In this document: piece by piece, positions 18,025 to 27,938 of the stretch
Position numbering within the stretch: the stretch's first letter is position 1
Layout of the letters: every line of letters starts with the position of its first letter
NCBI GenBank assembly: GCA_017940245.1
Contig: JAGAYZ010000039.1
Location: 1-63,755 of the forward strand
Length of the DNA stretch: 63,755 nucleotides
Source of the DNA: Muribaculaceae bacterium
GTDB taxonomy: Bacteria > Bacteroidota > Bacteroidia > Bacteroidales > Muribaculaceae
Direction of reading: 5' to 3'
Position numbers and translations under genes: made by a program
Notes under the pieces: model-generated
What the model saw: only the letters and a program-made list of their open reading frames with translations
What the model was told of the DNA's origin: nothing
Database searches by the model: none

Positions 18025-18954
18025 TTAAATTCTTTGCACGCAACTTTCCTTCATCTCAATCCAGATGCTCTCGCCATTCACCGTTTCCTTGAAGCGATAA
18101 TGCAGGTTGAAGACATAGCGTCCGCGCTTGTTGATAGAGCAGAAGTTGTCGTCGCTGCCTCCCAGCATTTCCACCTCCAAATTGCCAAACGGCGTGATGG
18201 TGATGGAGTTGTCGGCTGCGATGGTGAGCGTCATGGCATAAGAGTCAATTTCGCTCTTGCTCACATTAGACGGGTTATAGGTGTGTGTGCCGGCAAAGCA
18301 ACGCACCTGGTTCTTGCTCAGTGGCGCAAAGATGCGCGTCACTGAGATGCCGCTGGCCGAGTTTTCCTCGCCCAGCAGGCGGGTCTCGGTTCCAGTCACC
18401 TGGTAATAGGTGGTTGAAGCCATGGTGGCGTAGTCGTTCTTGAGCAGCACACGGTAAAGCACACGTTGCTTTTCGGGATTCACCTCATAGTCCGATACCG
18501 ACTTGATGCGCAGCGGAATGAAGTAGATAGAGTCGGGGCTAAGTCCATCGGGATTGATGCTGATGGGCAACAGGCTATAGTTGTCTTCACTGCTGGCCTT
18601 GAGCACCGTCTGGTAGCTGGCAATGCTATATTTGTCGGGGTCTAGCTCATGGGCATAACGCGACTCGTCGATGTCGTAATACATGTAGTTGTATTCATAC
18701 ACGGCATCGGGGTCGTGTTCGAGCACGACAGTCACATCCTTGTCGATGTGCTGTGTGCCGCCGCAGTAGACGGTCACATAACCCATCGACTGCTCGCCCA
18801 GGGCATGCTCGTTATCGAACGTATAGTCGTCGTCACTGAGCAGATAGATGACTTTCTTGTATAACTCGCCACGGAACTGTTCGTTCTCGTCACAGCTGGC
18901 CATCAACAGTGGCAGCATCAACAGTGGCAACAGGAATATTTTATTGATTTTCAT
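18025..18954 (-). CDS. Surface glycan-binding lipoprotein (DUF4361/DUF1735-like)
   Basis: The 309-residue lipoprotein has a signal ending LLPLLMASCDEN. The body reads as beta-strand-rich domains seen in SusE-position proteins: a DUF1735-like N-terminal domain (about 30-165, with the typical DYTFDNEHALG, VLEHDPDAVYEYN and LLPISINPDGLSPDSIYFIP segments) and a C-terminal part (about 170-309) ending KRGRYVFNLHYRF. It lies 27 bp after susD, the usual place for the third component of the glycan-binding outer-membrane complex. Its role is inferred to be binding of polysaccharide at the cell surface and presenting it to SusCD. No catalytic motif is seen. Confidence 0.8.
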   Translation of the reverse strand: MKINKIFLLPLLMLPLLMASCDENEQFRGELYKKVIYLLSDDDYTFDNEHALGEQSMGYVTVYCGGTQHIDKDVTVVLEHDPDAVYEYNYMYYDIDESRYAHELDPDKYSIASYQTVLKASSEDNYSLLPISINPDGLSPDSIYFIPLRIKSVSDYEVNPEKQRVLYRVLLKNDYATMASTTYYQVTGTETRLLGEENSASGISVTRIFAPLSKNQVRCFAGTHTYNPSNVSKSEIDSYAMTLTIAADNSITITPFGNLEVEMLGGSDDNFCSINKRGRYVFNLHYRFKETVNGESIWIEMKESCVQRI

Positions 18955-18981
18955 TGCTGTAATGCTTTTAATATGTGTAAA

Positions 18982-20991
18982 TTACCATCCGGGATTCTGG
19001 TCTAGTGATTTAGACTTTCGCACCTCGTTGCGTTCCAGCGGCAGGAGCACCATCTTGCGGTCGCAGGTGCGGTTGCGGTAGTCGCTGTGATTCACAATGG
19101 TGCGCACAAAATAATTGGAGGCATCCGACTCGACGTTCATGCCGGTGATGGGCTCATTTTCCACTTCCTCGAGGATGCCCCAGCGGCGCACGTCGTAGTA
19201 ACGGCGTCCCTCGGCCATGAACTCGATGAAACGCTCGTGGCGCACGGTCTCGTCGAATGTCTCTTCGGTGGCAGCCTCCTCATCGCTCACGGCAGGCTGA
19301 CCTGAGCGGAAACGCACCTGGTTGATGGCAAACAAGGCATCTTGCAGGTTGCTGGCGCGCGAGAGTGTGTAGGTCTGGCCACTGGGCAGGGTCACTGTGT
19401 GCGACGATGCCAGGTGGTTGACGGCTTCGGCATACGAGAGCAGTATCTCGGCATAGCGAATGATGGGGAAGGTCTTCGACGTGCGGGTGGATCCGTCGCC
19501 GTTATACCAGTTGTCCTCGGGATGGATATACTTCTTGAGCACATAGCCGGTGATACACTGGTTGCGGGGTTCCTGAATGGCCTTGTCGCGACCGGCGTTG
19601 GCACCATTGTAGTAATAGATGGTCTGCTGACGGAAGTTCTGGTTGGAGCATGAGGTGGCCGGCCAGTAGCAGCCGCTGTAACCCACACAGGCATAGAAAC
19701 GCATTTCGCGGTTGACATACATGTTGTTGGTGCCGCGCAGCACACGATAGCCCGAGAAGTATTGCAGCACGCGAGAGTTGCCTGTCTCGCTGTATTCACC
19801 GGCAGCGCGTGCCTGCTCGATGGTCTTGCCGTCGCGCATGCGGTACTCGTCGATGATCTTCTGCGGGATGCACATGCCGTTATAGCCACCCATGAAGATG
19901 GGGAACGACTGCTGGGTGAATCCCTGAATGGAACCCGAGGTCTTGCCCCAAATCAGTTCGCGGTTCTGCACCGGGTAGGTAGTGCCGTTGAACATATTGG
20001 TATAGGACTTGAGCGGGTCGATGTCGCCGGCACCATAGGGGAAGTCGGCATCGCTCACGTTGTCGGGCAGAGAGGGGGTGACTTCGGTCACGTCGCCCGA
20101 GGCCGATGTGGTTTTTTCCACAGTGTGCAGGCGGTAACGGTTCATGTCCATCACGCGCTTGCAGGCGGCAGCGGCCAGAGCCCACTTGTTCTCGTCATAT
20201 TCCTGCGATACATAGTAGGCACCATCGCTGCTACGTTTCCAGTTGCCGAAGTAGCGCCGTGCGGCGGCACCGCCGTTGAAGGCAGGGCTGGCAGCGTGCA
20301 GACGCACACGGGCAATCATGGCATAGGCGGCACCCTTGGTGGGACGGCCAAAGTTGAGGATAGGCACATCGTCGGGGATAAAGTCGGCGGCGGTCTCGAG
20401 TTCGTTGCAGATGTAGTCGACCGTTTCATCGAATGTGGCGCGGCCGCGCTCATAGTAGTCGGCATCGCGGTTGGTGTCGAGCACATCATCGCCCAGCAAC
20501 ACGGCAGGGCCGTAACTCATCAGAATCATCGAGTAGGCATAGCCGCGCAGGAAGTGGGCGTAGCCAATGAGTTCACTGCGTTGCAGCGAAGTGATGTCCT
20601 TGCACTCGCCAATGCGAGCCAGCACGGTATTGGCCTTGCGGATCACGCGGTAGCAAGGATCCCAAGCATTCATGCCGCGCAGGTTGCTGGAACTCACCAG
20701 GTCCAGCGTGAGGGCTTTCCCATGGAACAGACCCTCGGTCATGAGTGTGAAAATCTCGTCGGTGGCCGTTTCGCCGGGCAGCACATCGTTGCCAAAGATG
20801 GCACTCTCGTCGGGCAGTTGGCCGGCGGCACCCCACAGGTATCGTTCCAGATTCTGACGGGAGACAAATACCGAGTCATATTTCAGCGTGTCGTCGAAGT
20901 ATTCATCGACGTCGAGAAAATCTTCGCAAGAACTGGCTATCACTGCTATTGCCAATAGGGCCAGCCAGAGCAAATTTTTCATTTGGTTCAT
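18982..20991 (-). CDS. susD: RagB/SusD family nutrient-uptake lipoprotein
   Basis: The 669-residue product has a lipoprotein signal (LLAIAVIASSCEDFLDVDEY) and SusD/RagB features: TPR-like helices with RGMNAWDPCYRVIRKANTVL, YAHFLRGYAYSMILMSYGPA, GRPTKGAAYAMIARVRLHAA, IIRYAEILLSYAEAVN and a C-terminal RHERFIEFMAEGRRYYDVRR followed by LLPLERNEV. It acts as the lid and glycan-binding partner of the TonB-dependent transporter encoded 34 bp upstream. Two ATGs lie 9 bp apart (20991 and 20982); both give a working lipoprotein signal. The symbol denotes family membership only. Confidence 0.92.
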   Translation of the reverse strand: MNQMKNLLWLALLAIAVIASSCEDFLDVDEYFDDTLKYDSVFVSRQNLERYLWGAAGQLPDESAIFGNDVLPGETATDEIFTLMTEGLFHGKALTLDLVSSSNLRGMNAWDPCYRVIRKANTVLARIGECKDITSLQRSELIGYAHFLRGYAYSMILMSYGPAVLLGDDVLDTNRDADYYERGRATFDETVDYICNELETAADFIPDDVPILNFGRPTKGAAYAMIARVRLHAASPAFNGGAAARRYFGNWKRSSDGAYYVSQEYDENKWALAAAACKRVMDMNRYRLHTVEKTTSASGDVTEVTPSLPDNVSDADFPYGAGDIDPLKSYTNMFNGTTYPVQNRELIWGKTSGSIQGFTQQSFPIFMGGYNGMCIPQKIIDEYRMRDGKTIEQARAAGEYSETGNSRVLQYFSGYRVLRGTNNMYVNREMRFYACVGYSGCYWPATSCSNQNFRQQTIYYYNGANAGRDKAIQEPRNQCITGYVLKKYIHPEDNWYNGDGSTRTSKTFPIIRYAEILLSYAEAVNHLASSHTVTLPSGQTYTLSRASNLQDALFAINQVRFRSGQPAVSDEEAATEETFDETVRHERFIEFMAEGRRYYDVRRWGILEEVENEPITGMNVESDASNYFVRTIVNHSDYRNRTCDRKMVLLPLERNEVRKSKSLDQNPGW

Positions 20992-21025
20992 AATCTATGT
21001 GGATTTTGATAGTGGTACAAATTGT

Positions 21026-24000
21026 TTAGAAGTTAAGATACAGCTGCAGGGCATAGGAGGTGGGGATGGGATATGCGCCACCATTATACTCGGCCTGCTC
21101 GGGATCCCACAGTTTCATGGGGCTCCACACAGCTAGGTTAGAAATCACAAATTGCGCATCGATAGACTTCAATCCCAGTTTCTGGAAGAACTTGCCCGAC
21201 TCGATGTGGTAGTTCAGGTTGATTTCCTGCAGGCGCAGGTAGCGCGAGTTGGCATGCCAGAAGGTGGAGTACTGCGTGTTGTTCTCGTTGCGGCCGTAGC
21301 TCAAGCGCGGGAAAAGCGCATTGGGGTTCTCGGTGGCGGGGTCGCCCGAGTAAGAGGCCGGAATCCATCGGTTTTTGGAATCGGCCACGATAGAGAGCAC
21401 GTTGCCCGTCTCTCCGTTATAGAAGGGAATGTAGCCCTGTCCGTTGGTCGTTCCGTTCACGTAGTAATAGTCGGTGTTGCCCGTTCCCTTGAACAGCACA
21501 CCCAGCGTGAGTTGTTTCCAGCGGGCTTCAAAGCCGAAGCCGTACATGAGTTTGGGGTAGTTGGGGTAGGACAGGGGCACCTTGTCGTCGTCGTCGATGA
21601 TACCATCGCCGTTCACATCCTTATATTTGATATCGCCAGGCATATAGGATCCGAAGGTCTGTCGCGGACTCTGTTTCACGTCTTGCTCGTCGCGGAACAG
21701 TCCCAGGGCAATCAGGCCACGGAAGGCGTTGTTCACGTAACCGGTGTAGTTCTGGTAGTCGTAGGGTTGCTCGGCCTGCTCCCAGTTTTCCACTTTGTTG
21801 GCCGAGTAAGTGAAGTTGCCGCGCACGGTGAGCGACCAGTCTTTTCCGAAGTCGTGGCGATAAGAAATATTGCCATCGGAACCGTAACTCTTCATCTTAC
21901 CCACGTTACCAAAAGGCATCTGCATCAAGCCCACGTACCCGGGAATTTGCGAGCGGCGCTGATAGATGCCGTCGCGGCGGTCGCGGAAGAAGTCGATGAT
22001 GAATTCCAGTCGCTCGTTGAAGAGTTTACCTTCGATACCGATGTCGGCTTTCTTGGCACGCTCCCAGCGCAGGTTGTCGGCACCCACGCGTTCCTCTGTG
22101 ATATATCCGTTGGTGCTGCCCCAGCCGCCACCACCGCCCGAGACTTGCATCAGGGTCAGGTAGGGGAAGCGCTCGTCGGTGAGTCGGTCGTTACCCACGC
22201 TACCATAAGAGGCGCGAATCTTCAAGAAACTGAGCCAGGGCATTTTTTCACGCACCCAGCTGTAACTGGTGGGCACCCAGCCCAGACCCACAGAGGGGAA
22301 GAAACCGAAGCGGTGACCGGCCTGGAAGTTCTCAGAGCCGGTGTAACCGAAGTTGGCGTCCATGAAGTAGGTGTCCTTGAATCCATAGGTGATGCGGCCC
22401 GAGAGACCCTGATAGCGGATGGGGATGGCATACATGCTGCGCAAGGTGGCATCGCGTGCATCAATAGAGCCGTTCATGGTCTGCTCGCTGCTCATGTAGT
22501 AGTAGGCCAGCAGCCCCACGCGATGGTCTTCGCGGATAATTTTGTCCCAAGTGGCCGTGGTCTCGAAGTGCCACTTGTAGTATTGCTCGTCTTCGTGGCG
22601 ATAGGTGGCCGGCTGGGCCTCGACACGCTTGACAATACCCAGCTCACCCGTGTATTTGCGTGTGGATGCGTAGTACATCTCGGGCAAGATGGAGCGTATT
22701 TCTTTCAGGTTCGACGAGTTGTCGTAGGCACCCTGAGCGCGCAACTTGAGTCCGTCAAGAAGCATCGACAGGTCTTGCTTGATTTCCAAAGTGGCCTTGC
22801 CACGGAAGTGGCGAATGTTGGTCATACCCGTGTTGTTGAGCATCACATAGGGAGAATAGGCATTATTGGCTCCATAGGCAGGCAACTGGCCGGTAGAATA
22901 CTTCGTGGGAATGGTGATTGGGGTCAGGTTGCGCTGCGTGGCCCACAGGGCGTCGGTGTCGTTATTTCCCGGCTCTTTCTTGATGGAGACGAAACCGTCG
23001 GCACCGAAGTAGAGCTGGGTGGTCTTGGTCAAGTTGATGTCCAGGTTGGCACGGTAGTTGATGGTGCGGTAGCCCACGCTGGTAGAGTATTTCGAGCTCT
23101 TGTCCTGGCGGTAGGCGGCACTCTCGTAACTGGTACCCAGACTCAGGTAGTAACGTGCCAGGCTACCACCGCCGCGGGCGTTGATGAAATAGGTCTGCGA
23201 CAGGGAGTTCTTGTGCAGCAGTTCCTTCTGCCAGTTCACGTCGGGGTAGAGGTCGGGATCTAGGTGATACTTGATGATGTCGAGCTCGATGTCGCTGTAC
23301 AGCGGCAAGTTGCCACGCACGGCACGAGCCTCGTTGGCCAGCTTGGCATATTCATACGAACCCAGGTATTCGGGCATGTGCGTCAGGTGCGATACCGTGA
23401 AGTTGGCACGTCCGGTGATTTGCAACCGGTCGGTCGTACCGCGCTTGGTGGTGACCAGCACCACGCCATTAGCGCCACGCACACCATAGACGGCTGTAGC
23501 CGAGGCGTCTTTAAGCACAGAGAACGACTCGATGTCGGCCGGATCAATTTCGCTCAGGTTGCCTTCCAGGCCATCGATGAGCACGAGGGCGCTACTATTG
23601 GCACCGAAAGTGCCTATACCGCGCACCCAGAACTCAGAGATGTTCTTTCCCGGCTCGCCGCTGCGCTGGATGGAAATCACACCCGGCACGCGGCCGCCAA
23701 GCATGTTCTGGATGTTGGTGGCCGGAACTTGCAGGTCCTTGGTGTTGACTGCGGTGATGGCACCCACGGTGCTGATTTTGCGCTGGCGTCCCAGACCCAC
23801 GACCACGGTTTCTTGCAGCATCTGCGCGCTCACGGCCATGTTCACCACCATGTTGCTCTCATCTTTTGTAATGGCGATTTCTTGCTTTTCGTAACCCACA
23901 AAGGAGAAAACGAGCACATCGTTCTTGCTCACTTTGATGGTAAATTTGCCATCGGCATCGGTGGCGGTGCCGGCACCCGGTCGGTCTTTAGCAAAAACCA

Positions 24001-24118
24001 CCACTCCGGGGAATGTCTCGCCGGTCTCGTCGAGTACCGTACCCGACACGGTGAGCTGTTGGGCCACCGTAGTGAAAACGCTGGCCATCAGTAGCAGGAG
24101 GATATATATTTTTTTCAT
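21026..24118 (-). CDS. susC: SusC/RagA TonB-dependent outer-membrane transporter
   Basis: The 1,030-residue protein has a signal peptide (MKKIYILLLLMASVFTTVAQ), a carboxypeptidase-D regulatory-like domain (about 22-100, VSGTVLDETGETFPGVVVFA, FVGYEKQEIAI), a TonB-dependent plug (about 110-225, including the SusC signature GTFGANSSALVLIDGLEGNL and SVLKDASATAVYGVRGANGV) and a 22-strand barrel ending in an aromatic residue (SYALQLYLNF). It imports oligosaccharides across the outer membrane using TonB energy. No N-terminal STN domain is present, so anti-sigma signalling through this protein is not expected. That fits control by the nearby HTCS regulator. Confidence 0.95.
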   Translation of the reverse strand: MKKIYILLLLMASVFTTVAQQLTVSGTVLDETGETFPGVVVFAKDRPGAGTATDADGKFTIKVSKNDVLVFSFVGYEKQEIAITKDESNMVVNMAVSAQMLQETVVVGLGRQRKISTVGAITAVNTKDLQVPATNIQNMLGGRVPGVISIQRSGEPGKNISEFWVRGIGTFGANSSALVLIDGLEGNLSEIDPADIESFSVLKDASATAVYGVRGANGVVLVTTKRGTTDRLQITGRANFTVSHLTHMPEYLGSYEYAKLANEARAVRGNLPLYSDIELDIIKYHLDPDLYPDVNWQKELLHKNSLSQTYFINARGGGSLARYYLSLGTSYESAAYRQDKSSKYSTSVGYRTINYRANLDINLTKTTQLYFGADGFVSIKKEPGNNDTDALWATQRNLTPITIPTKYSTGQLPAYGANNAYSPYVMLNNTGMTNIRHFRGKATLEIKQDLSMLLDGLKLRAQGAYDNSSNLKEIRSILPEMYYASTRKYTGELGIVKRVEAQPATYRHEDEQYYKWHFETTATWDKIIREDHRVGLLAYYYMSSEQTMNGSIDARDATLRSMYAIPIRYQGLSGRITYGFKDTYFMDANFGYTGSENFQAGHRFGFFPSVGLGWVPTSYSWVREKMPWLSFLKIRASYGSVGNDRLTDERFPYLTLMQVSGGGGGWGSTNGYITEERVGADNLRWERAKKADIGIEGKLFNERLEFIIDFFRDRRDGIYQRRSQIPGYVGLMQMPFGNVGKMKSYGSDGNISYRHDFGKDWSLTVRGNFTYSANKVENWEQAEQPYDYQNYTGYVNNAFRGLIALGLFRDEQDVKQSPRQTFGSYMPGDIKYKDVNGDGIIDDDDKVPLSYPNYPKLMYGFGFEARWKQLTLGVLFKGTGNTDYYYVNGTTNGQGYIPFYNGETGNVLSIVADSKNRWIPASYSGDPATENPNALFPRLSYGRNENNTQYSTFWHANSRYLRLQEINLNYHIESGKFFQKLGLKSIDAQFVISNLAVWSPMKLWDPEQAEYNGGAYPIPTSYALQLYLNF

Positions 24119-24151
24119 AGAGTGTATAAATCTTGGTTGCTAATAGTGAAT

Positions 24152-25483
24152 TTACTCAATGGCCAGGCGGCGGATGCACTGGTTCTCATAGTCGCCAATG
24201 TAGATGATGCCTTCCTTGTTGATGCACACGCCGAAGGGGCGGTTAAACAGTGCGTCTTCGGGACTGCCGTCCTGGTAACCTTCTTTACCGGGCTGGCCGA
24301 TGACGGTGCTCACCTTGCCGTCGGGAGTGACTTTGCGTATGATGTGGTTATTGGTGTCGGCGATATACATGTCGTCGTTCTCGTCCAGGATGAGCTGGCG
24401 AGGCTCGTTGAACATGGCAGCGGCACCGATACCGTCGATGTAGCCTGGCTGGCCCGAGATGCCGGCCAGCAGTTTGTGTTCACCGGTCTTTATATTATAG
24501 GTGTAGACACAGTGATTGTTGGTGTAGGCCAGATAGAGCAGGTTGGGGTTCTTGCGCGAGAAAGCCATATAGGAGTCGCTGCCGCTCATCAGGCCATTGG
24601 TCACCTGTGTGGTGAGTCCCGTTTCGGGCTGCACACGGTAGAGAATGCCGTTTTTCGCGCGGATATACATGAAGCCGTCGTCCATGTTCATGGCAAACGA
24701 GTGCTTGAAGTCGATGGTGATGGTCTCGCCGGTGTTAGGTTTCATTTGCTGTTTGATGGGGCTCCACATGTTTTCGCTCGACATGGTCCAGTATTCTAGT
24801 CCGTTGTCGGTGGGAATGTACACGGTTTTGCCGTCGTCGAGCATACAGGGCTGATTGAGCGGTGCACCGGTATCGGGGATGAGCAGGCGGCTCATGTCTT
24901 CGTCTTCATTGACCAGAATCACCTTGTTCTCGTGATAATAATTGTTGCGGTTGCGCAGGCTGGCGAAGATGTTGTTGTCGTTATCTACGGCCAGATAGGT
25001 CACACAAGGGAACGAAGTCTGTGCCAAATTGCCGGTAATGACATCATCGGGCGCTCCCAGAATACCGCACACGGTGGTGACCACCGTCTGGATTTGATAG
25101 GTGAACGGGGTGGGGTATTCCACGCGCTTGTCGCCTATCTGCACGGCTACCTTGCACTGCACGATGTTGTTCTCGTCGCCGTCGCCCGGCTTGCGCGGAC
25201 AGATGGCGTAGATCTTGTCGCCGATGGTTTCGATCACGGCGGCTTCCTTTTCGTTGATAAACACTTTCACCTTGTCGGCATCGTTGCCGAAGTTGCTACC
25301 ATTCAGAATCAGTTTGGTAGCCACGCCGCCCGAGGTGGGGTAGAAATCGGTGAGCGTGATGGGCTGGTTGGGGTCGTAGGGAGCATAGGACGTTTCTTTT
25401 TCGTCCTTACACGACGACGCGCACAGTAGCAACAGCGCCGCTGCGGCGCCCATTGCCAGTTTAGCGGGATAAAAAATTTTCAT
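24152..25483 (-). CDS. IPT/TIG and NHL-repeat lipoprotein
   Basis: The 443-residue lipoprotein has a signal ending ALLLLCASSCKDEKE. Residues about 40-125 form an IPT/TIG immunoglobulin-like domain (DFYPTSGGVATKLILNGSNF). Residues about 130-443 form a six-bladed NHL-type propeller with repeated LAGISGQPGYIDGIGAAAMF, PRQLILDENDDMYIADTNNH and VSTVIGQPGKEGYQDG blades. Proteins of this layout occur beside SusCD in Bacteroidetes and are thought to be surface glycan-binding proteins; that role is inferred. It lies 33 bp upstream of susC. Confidence 0.85.
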   Translation of the reverse strand: MKIFYPAKLAMGAAAALLLLCASSCKDEKETSYAPYDPNQPITLTDFYPTSGGVATKLILNGSNFGNDADKVKVFINEKEAAVIETIGDKIYAICPRKPGDGDENNIVQCKVAVQIGDKRVEYPTPFTYQIQTVVTTVCGILGAPDDVITGNLAQTSFPCVTYLAVDNDNNIFASLRNRNNYYHENKVILVNEDEDMSRLLIPDTGAPLNQPCMLDDGKTVYIPTDNGLEYWTMSSENMWSPIKQQMKPNTGETITIDFKHSFAMNMDDGFMYIRAKNGILYRVQPETGLTTQVTNGLMSGSDSYMAFSRKNPNLLYLAYTNNHCVYTYNIKTGEHKLLAGISGQPGYIDGIGAAAMFNEPRQLILDENDDMYIADTNNHIIRKVTPDGKVSTVIGQPGKEGYQDGSPEDALFNRPFGVCINKEGIIYIGDYENQCIRRLAIE

Positions 25484-25548
25484 GATGATATATGGTTTTT
25501 TAGTTTTTTATTCAAGTGGAAACTAAATAACAAGAAACTTGAATTGGC

Positions 25549-27657
25549 TCATTTTTTATAAAGGCGGAACACGCGTGCACGATCGTTGGGCGAGCTGTAG
25601 ACGAGCTTGCCGCCTTGCAAGTTGATGCGGTCGCCAGTCCAGCACTCCTCGCTGCGGCCGGTGTCGATGGTGGCTGCGTCGATGCCCAGTGTAGACAGGT
25701 CAAGTTCCACATTCTTGTTGCCCACACCATAGTTGAAATGGACAATTACATAGGAGTCGTCGGCCTCGGCCGAGAAAAGGTCTATCGAGTTGTTCACGCC
25801 CGAGAGTTTGTGGCCATAGGCCGGGCGGAAGTTAAGGCGCATATTAATCAGGTCGTTGATTTTCTCATAGGTGAAATACTTGGCGGCTTTCACTTGCGAC
25901 CCGGGGTCGCCAATGGCCGATCCGGCTGTGCTCAGGTTGTCGCCCAGGATGCAGTAGCTGGTTACGATGGCGGTGGTCACGCGCGAGATGTTTTCGGCCT
26001 CGCTGCGGTTGCCCATCACCAGGTGGTCGGGGTCGTTGAACGAGTAGACACGGTTCAGCCACCAGCCAAACGAGTAGCTGTTCATCATGTAACTGGTGTG
26101 CCACATCTCGCCCCAGGCATCGCAGCTGATGCGGCGAGCGTCGCAGTAGTTGGCGGGGAACAGCGGCGAGATGGAAAGATCCAGAATTATGTCGTCGCCA
26201 CAGCGCTCGCGCAGGTAGTTCATGCCGTAGTTATAAGCTTGAATACCGGTGGTGATGTCGGGATTATAGAAGCCGTCGGCTTCTTGTGCGCCAGCACTCA
26301 TGAAGTCGAGCTTGATATACTTGAAACCGCAGTCCTTGAATTTGTCGATGTAGTAATTGATGCGCGACAGCGTTGCCGGAGCCGTAGGATCCACACGCCC
26401 CGTGTGCACACGGCCGTTAACCTTCACGCGAGTCTGGCTGTAGGTGTAGCCATTGTTGCCCTCCACAGCGCGGCTGTCGGAGCCATACCAGTCGTTCCAC
26501 GGTGTCCAGTAGATGCCGGCTTCCTGTCCGTTTTCCTTGCAGTGCTGCACAAACTTCTTGCGTTCTTCCCAGTTCATGTTGTCCCATGAGTCCAGTCCCA
26601 CGTAGATGATGCCGTCGGGGGCGAAATGCCCTTTGTCTTGCAGGTGTTCCTTGATGAAGTCCGACACAGAGAGTGCTCCGGTGTAGTTGCAGTTCTTTTC
26701 CATGCCGCCCCAGCTGTTCCAGCCCCAGATGGAGTTCACATTGAGCTCGCGGCGTGGTGCAAAGGTGTTGTTCACGTCGGCATAGGTCTCCATGCCCGTG
26801 CGCCAGTCGTCGAACAGGCCCACCATCATGCGGGCCGAGCTCACTCGTGTGCCCCTCACGGCTCCGTGCGGTTGCAGCACGCCGTTGTGCTCGTCGCGGG
26901 TGGCGGCATGGGTCACGCCGCTGAAGCACTCCAGCCGCGAGATGTGGCCCTGGGTGAGTGGACTGCCCGTGAGCCTCACGGCCGATTTCCAGGTGTCGTG
27001 TGTCACCGAGCCGATGACCATGCCCTTCTGCGTCTCACCGTTAAAGATGGCTGTGACCTCAAACGAGATGGAGTCGCGGGCAAAACGGCCCGATGCCGCC
27101 GATGATGGATTGGTGGCGCGGCTCAAAGGATAGGAGCCATAGGTAACAAATCCGTCGTTGTCAAACGGCACCGTGAGGAACCTGTTATTCGCGTCCTTGG
27201 GCAGAAACAGGTTTTGTGCCTCGGTGAAGATGGGTGCAATGTAGTTGCTGGCCAGTTTCTCGCCGCTCGTGAGCGAGAGCGTCACGTCGGTGAGCAGGTA
27301 GTCGGCATTGCTGTAGAGGTAGAAGCACTGCTCCACAATGGGAAGCGAGTTGCCGCCGTCGTAGGTGATGGCCACTTTCTTGCCGCGGCCCACCTCATCG
27401 TTCAAGGCTTCCTCGGTGAGTGTGCCCTTGCCATAGGAACTGGTCTGGTACATCGTGGCTCCGACCTTGAATTTTGAGCTCACGTCGGAGAGCACATTCT
27501 CTCCGTTCTTGAGCAGCGCCACAGTTTGTGTGGCATCATCGTAGCGCACTGTCCACTTGCCGCACGACACATCGGTGGTGCCGGCTTGCATTACGGTTGC
27601 CATGGCCATTGCTGTTAAGGCCATCAGCATTTTTCTCAATCGATTATCGGTTTTCAT
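25549..27657 (-). CDS. Clan GH-D (GH27/GH36-like) alpha-galactosidase-type enzyme
   Basis: From the ATG at 27657 the product is about 702 residues with a signal peptide (MKTDNRLRKMLMALTAMAMA). A large N-terminal beta-domain (about 25-290) precedes a barrel with NSIWGWNSWGGM, YVGLDSWDNMNWEERKKF, GIYWTPWNDWYG, probable nucleophile Asp451 in FKYIKLDFMSAGAQ, RISCDAWGEMWH and YSFNDPDHLVMGN, then a C-terminal sandwich. These match clan GH-D melibiases. Alpha-galactosidase is the default call, but other retaining alpha-glycosidases of this clan are possible. A start 42 bp further upstream (27699) would overlap the -7 region and spoil the signal peptide. It is the first gene of the SusCD operon; promoter and regulon motif lie just upstream. 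Confidence 0.78.
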   Translation of the reverse strand: MKTDNRLRKMLMALTAMAMATVMQAGTTDVSCGKWTVRYDDATQTVALLKNGENVLSDVSSKFKVGATMYQTSSYGKGTLTEEALNDEVGRGKKVAITYDGGNSLPIVEQCFYLYSNADYLLTDVTLSLTSGEKLASNYIAPIFTEAQNLFLPKDANNRFLTVPFDNDGFVTYGSYPLSRATNPSSAASGRFARDSISFEVTAIFNGETQKGMVIGSVTHDTWKSAVRLTGSPLTQGHISRLECFSGVTHAATRDEHNGVLQPHGAVRGTRVSSARMMVGLFDDWRTGMETYADVNNTFAPRRELNVNSIWGWNSWGGMEKNCNYTGALSVSDFIKEHLQDKGHFAPDGIIYVGLDSWDNMNWEERKKFVQHCKENGQEAGIYWTPWNDWYGSDSRAVEGNNGYTYSQTRVKVNGRVHTGRVDPTAPATLSRINYYIDKFKDCGFKYIKLDFMSAGAQEADGFYNPDITTGIQAYNYGMNYLRERCGDDIILDLSISPLFPANYCDARRISCDAWGEMWHTSYMMNSYSFGWWLNRVYSFNDPDHLVMGNRSEAENISRVTTAIVTSYCILGDNLSTAGSAIGDPGSQVKAAKYFTYEKINDLINMRLNFRPAYGHKLSGVNNSIDLFSAEADDSYVIVHFNYGVGNKNVELDLSTLGIDAATIDTGRSEECWTGDRINLQGGKLVYSSPNDRARVFRLYKK

Positions 27658-27703
27658 CTGTGAGTGAAATTTATACGGGAACAACAGGTAAAATGTCACC
27701 CTG

Positions 27704-27749
27704 CAAAATTATCCTAATCCGATAACAACAAATGGCACGCATCATTCAA
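27704..27749 (-). promoter_or_regulatory. Operon promoter with regulon motif (site E)
   Basis: On the minus strand the -7 box TAATTTTG (27711-27704) lies 46 bp before the ATG, with a TTTG -33 candidate (27732-27729) 17 bp upstream. The 19-bp motif TTGAATGATGCGTGCCATT (27749-27731) starts exactly 38 bp before the -7 box. It matches site A (44457) at 13 of 19 positions. Confidence 0.65.
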
Positions 27750-27800
27750 AAAATAGCAAAATCGGTTCACAACGAGCCCCCGCGCTCATTATGAACCGAT
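27745..27800 (-). terminator. Intrinsic terminator of the GH2-GH92 unit
   Basis: In the minus-strand RNA the 17-nt arms (27800-27784 and 27777-27761) pair throughout, using two G-U wobbles, around a 6-nt loop, followed by TTTGCTATTTTTTG. On the plus strand the same two positions are A-C mismatches, so the hairpin is tuned to minus-strand transcription. Confidence 0.7.
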
Positions 27801-27938
27801 AAAAGTTCCTTTTGGCCTCTCTTATTGTGTCATCAACAATATGTAACCCCCCTTTTTAAGGTAGCTATTTAGCATACAATTTTGCTAAATATTATCGGCA
27901 TTTGCATGATGCCTTGTTATGGTATTGAGCTACTGTTG

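Noticed and set aside
21152-23263. A 703-codon open frame on the plus strand opposite susC
   Set aside because: The minus strand is unmistakably SusC. The antisense frame has H/V/G-rich content typical of the complement of a coding strand and no domain or start signal.
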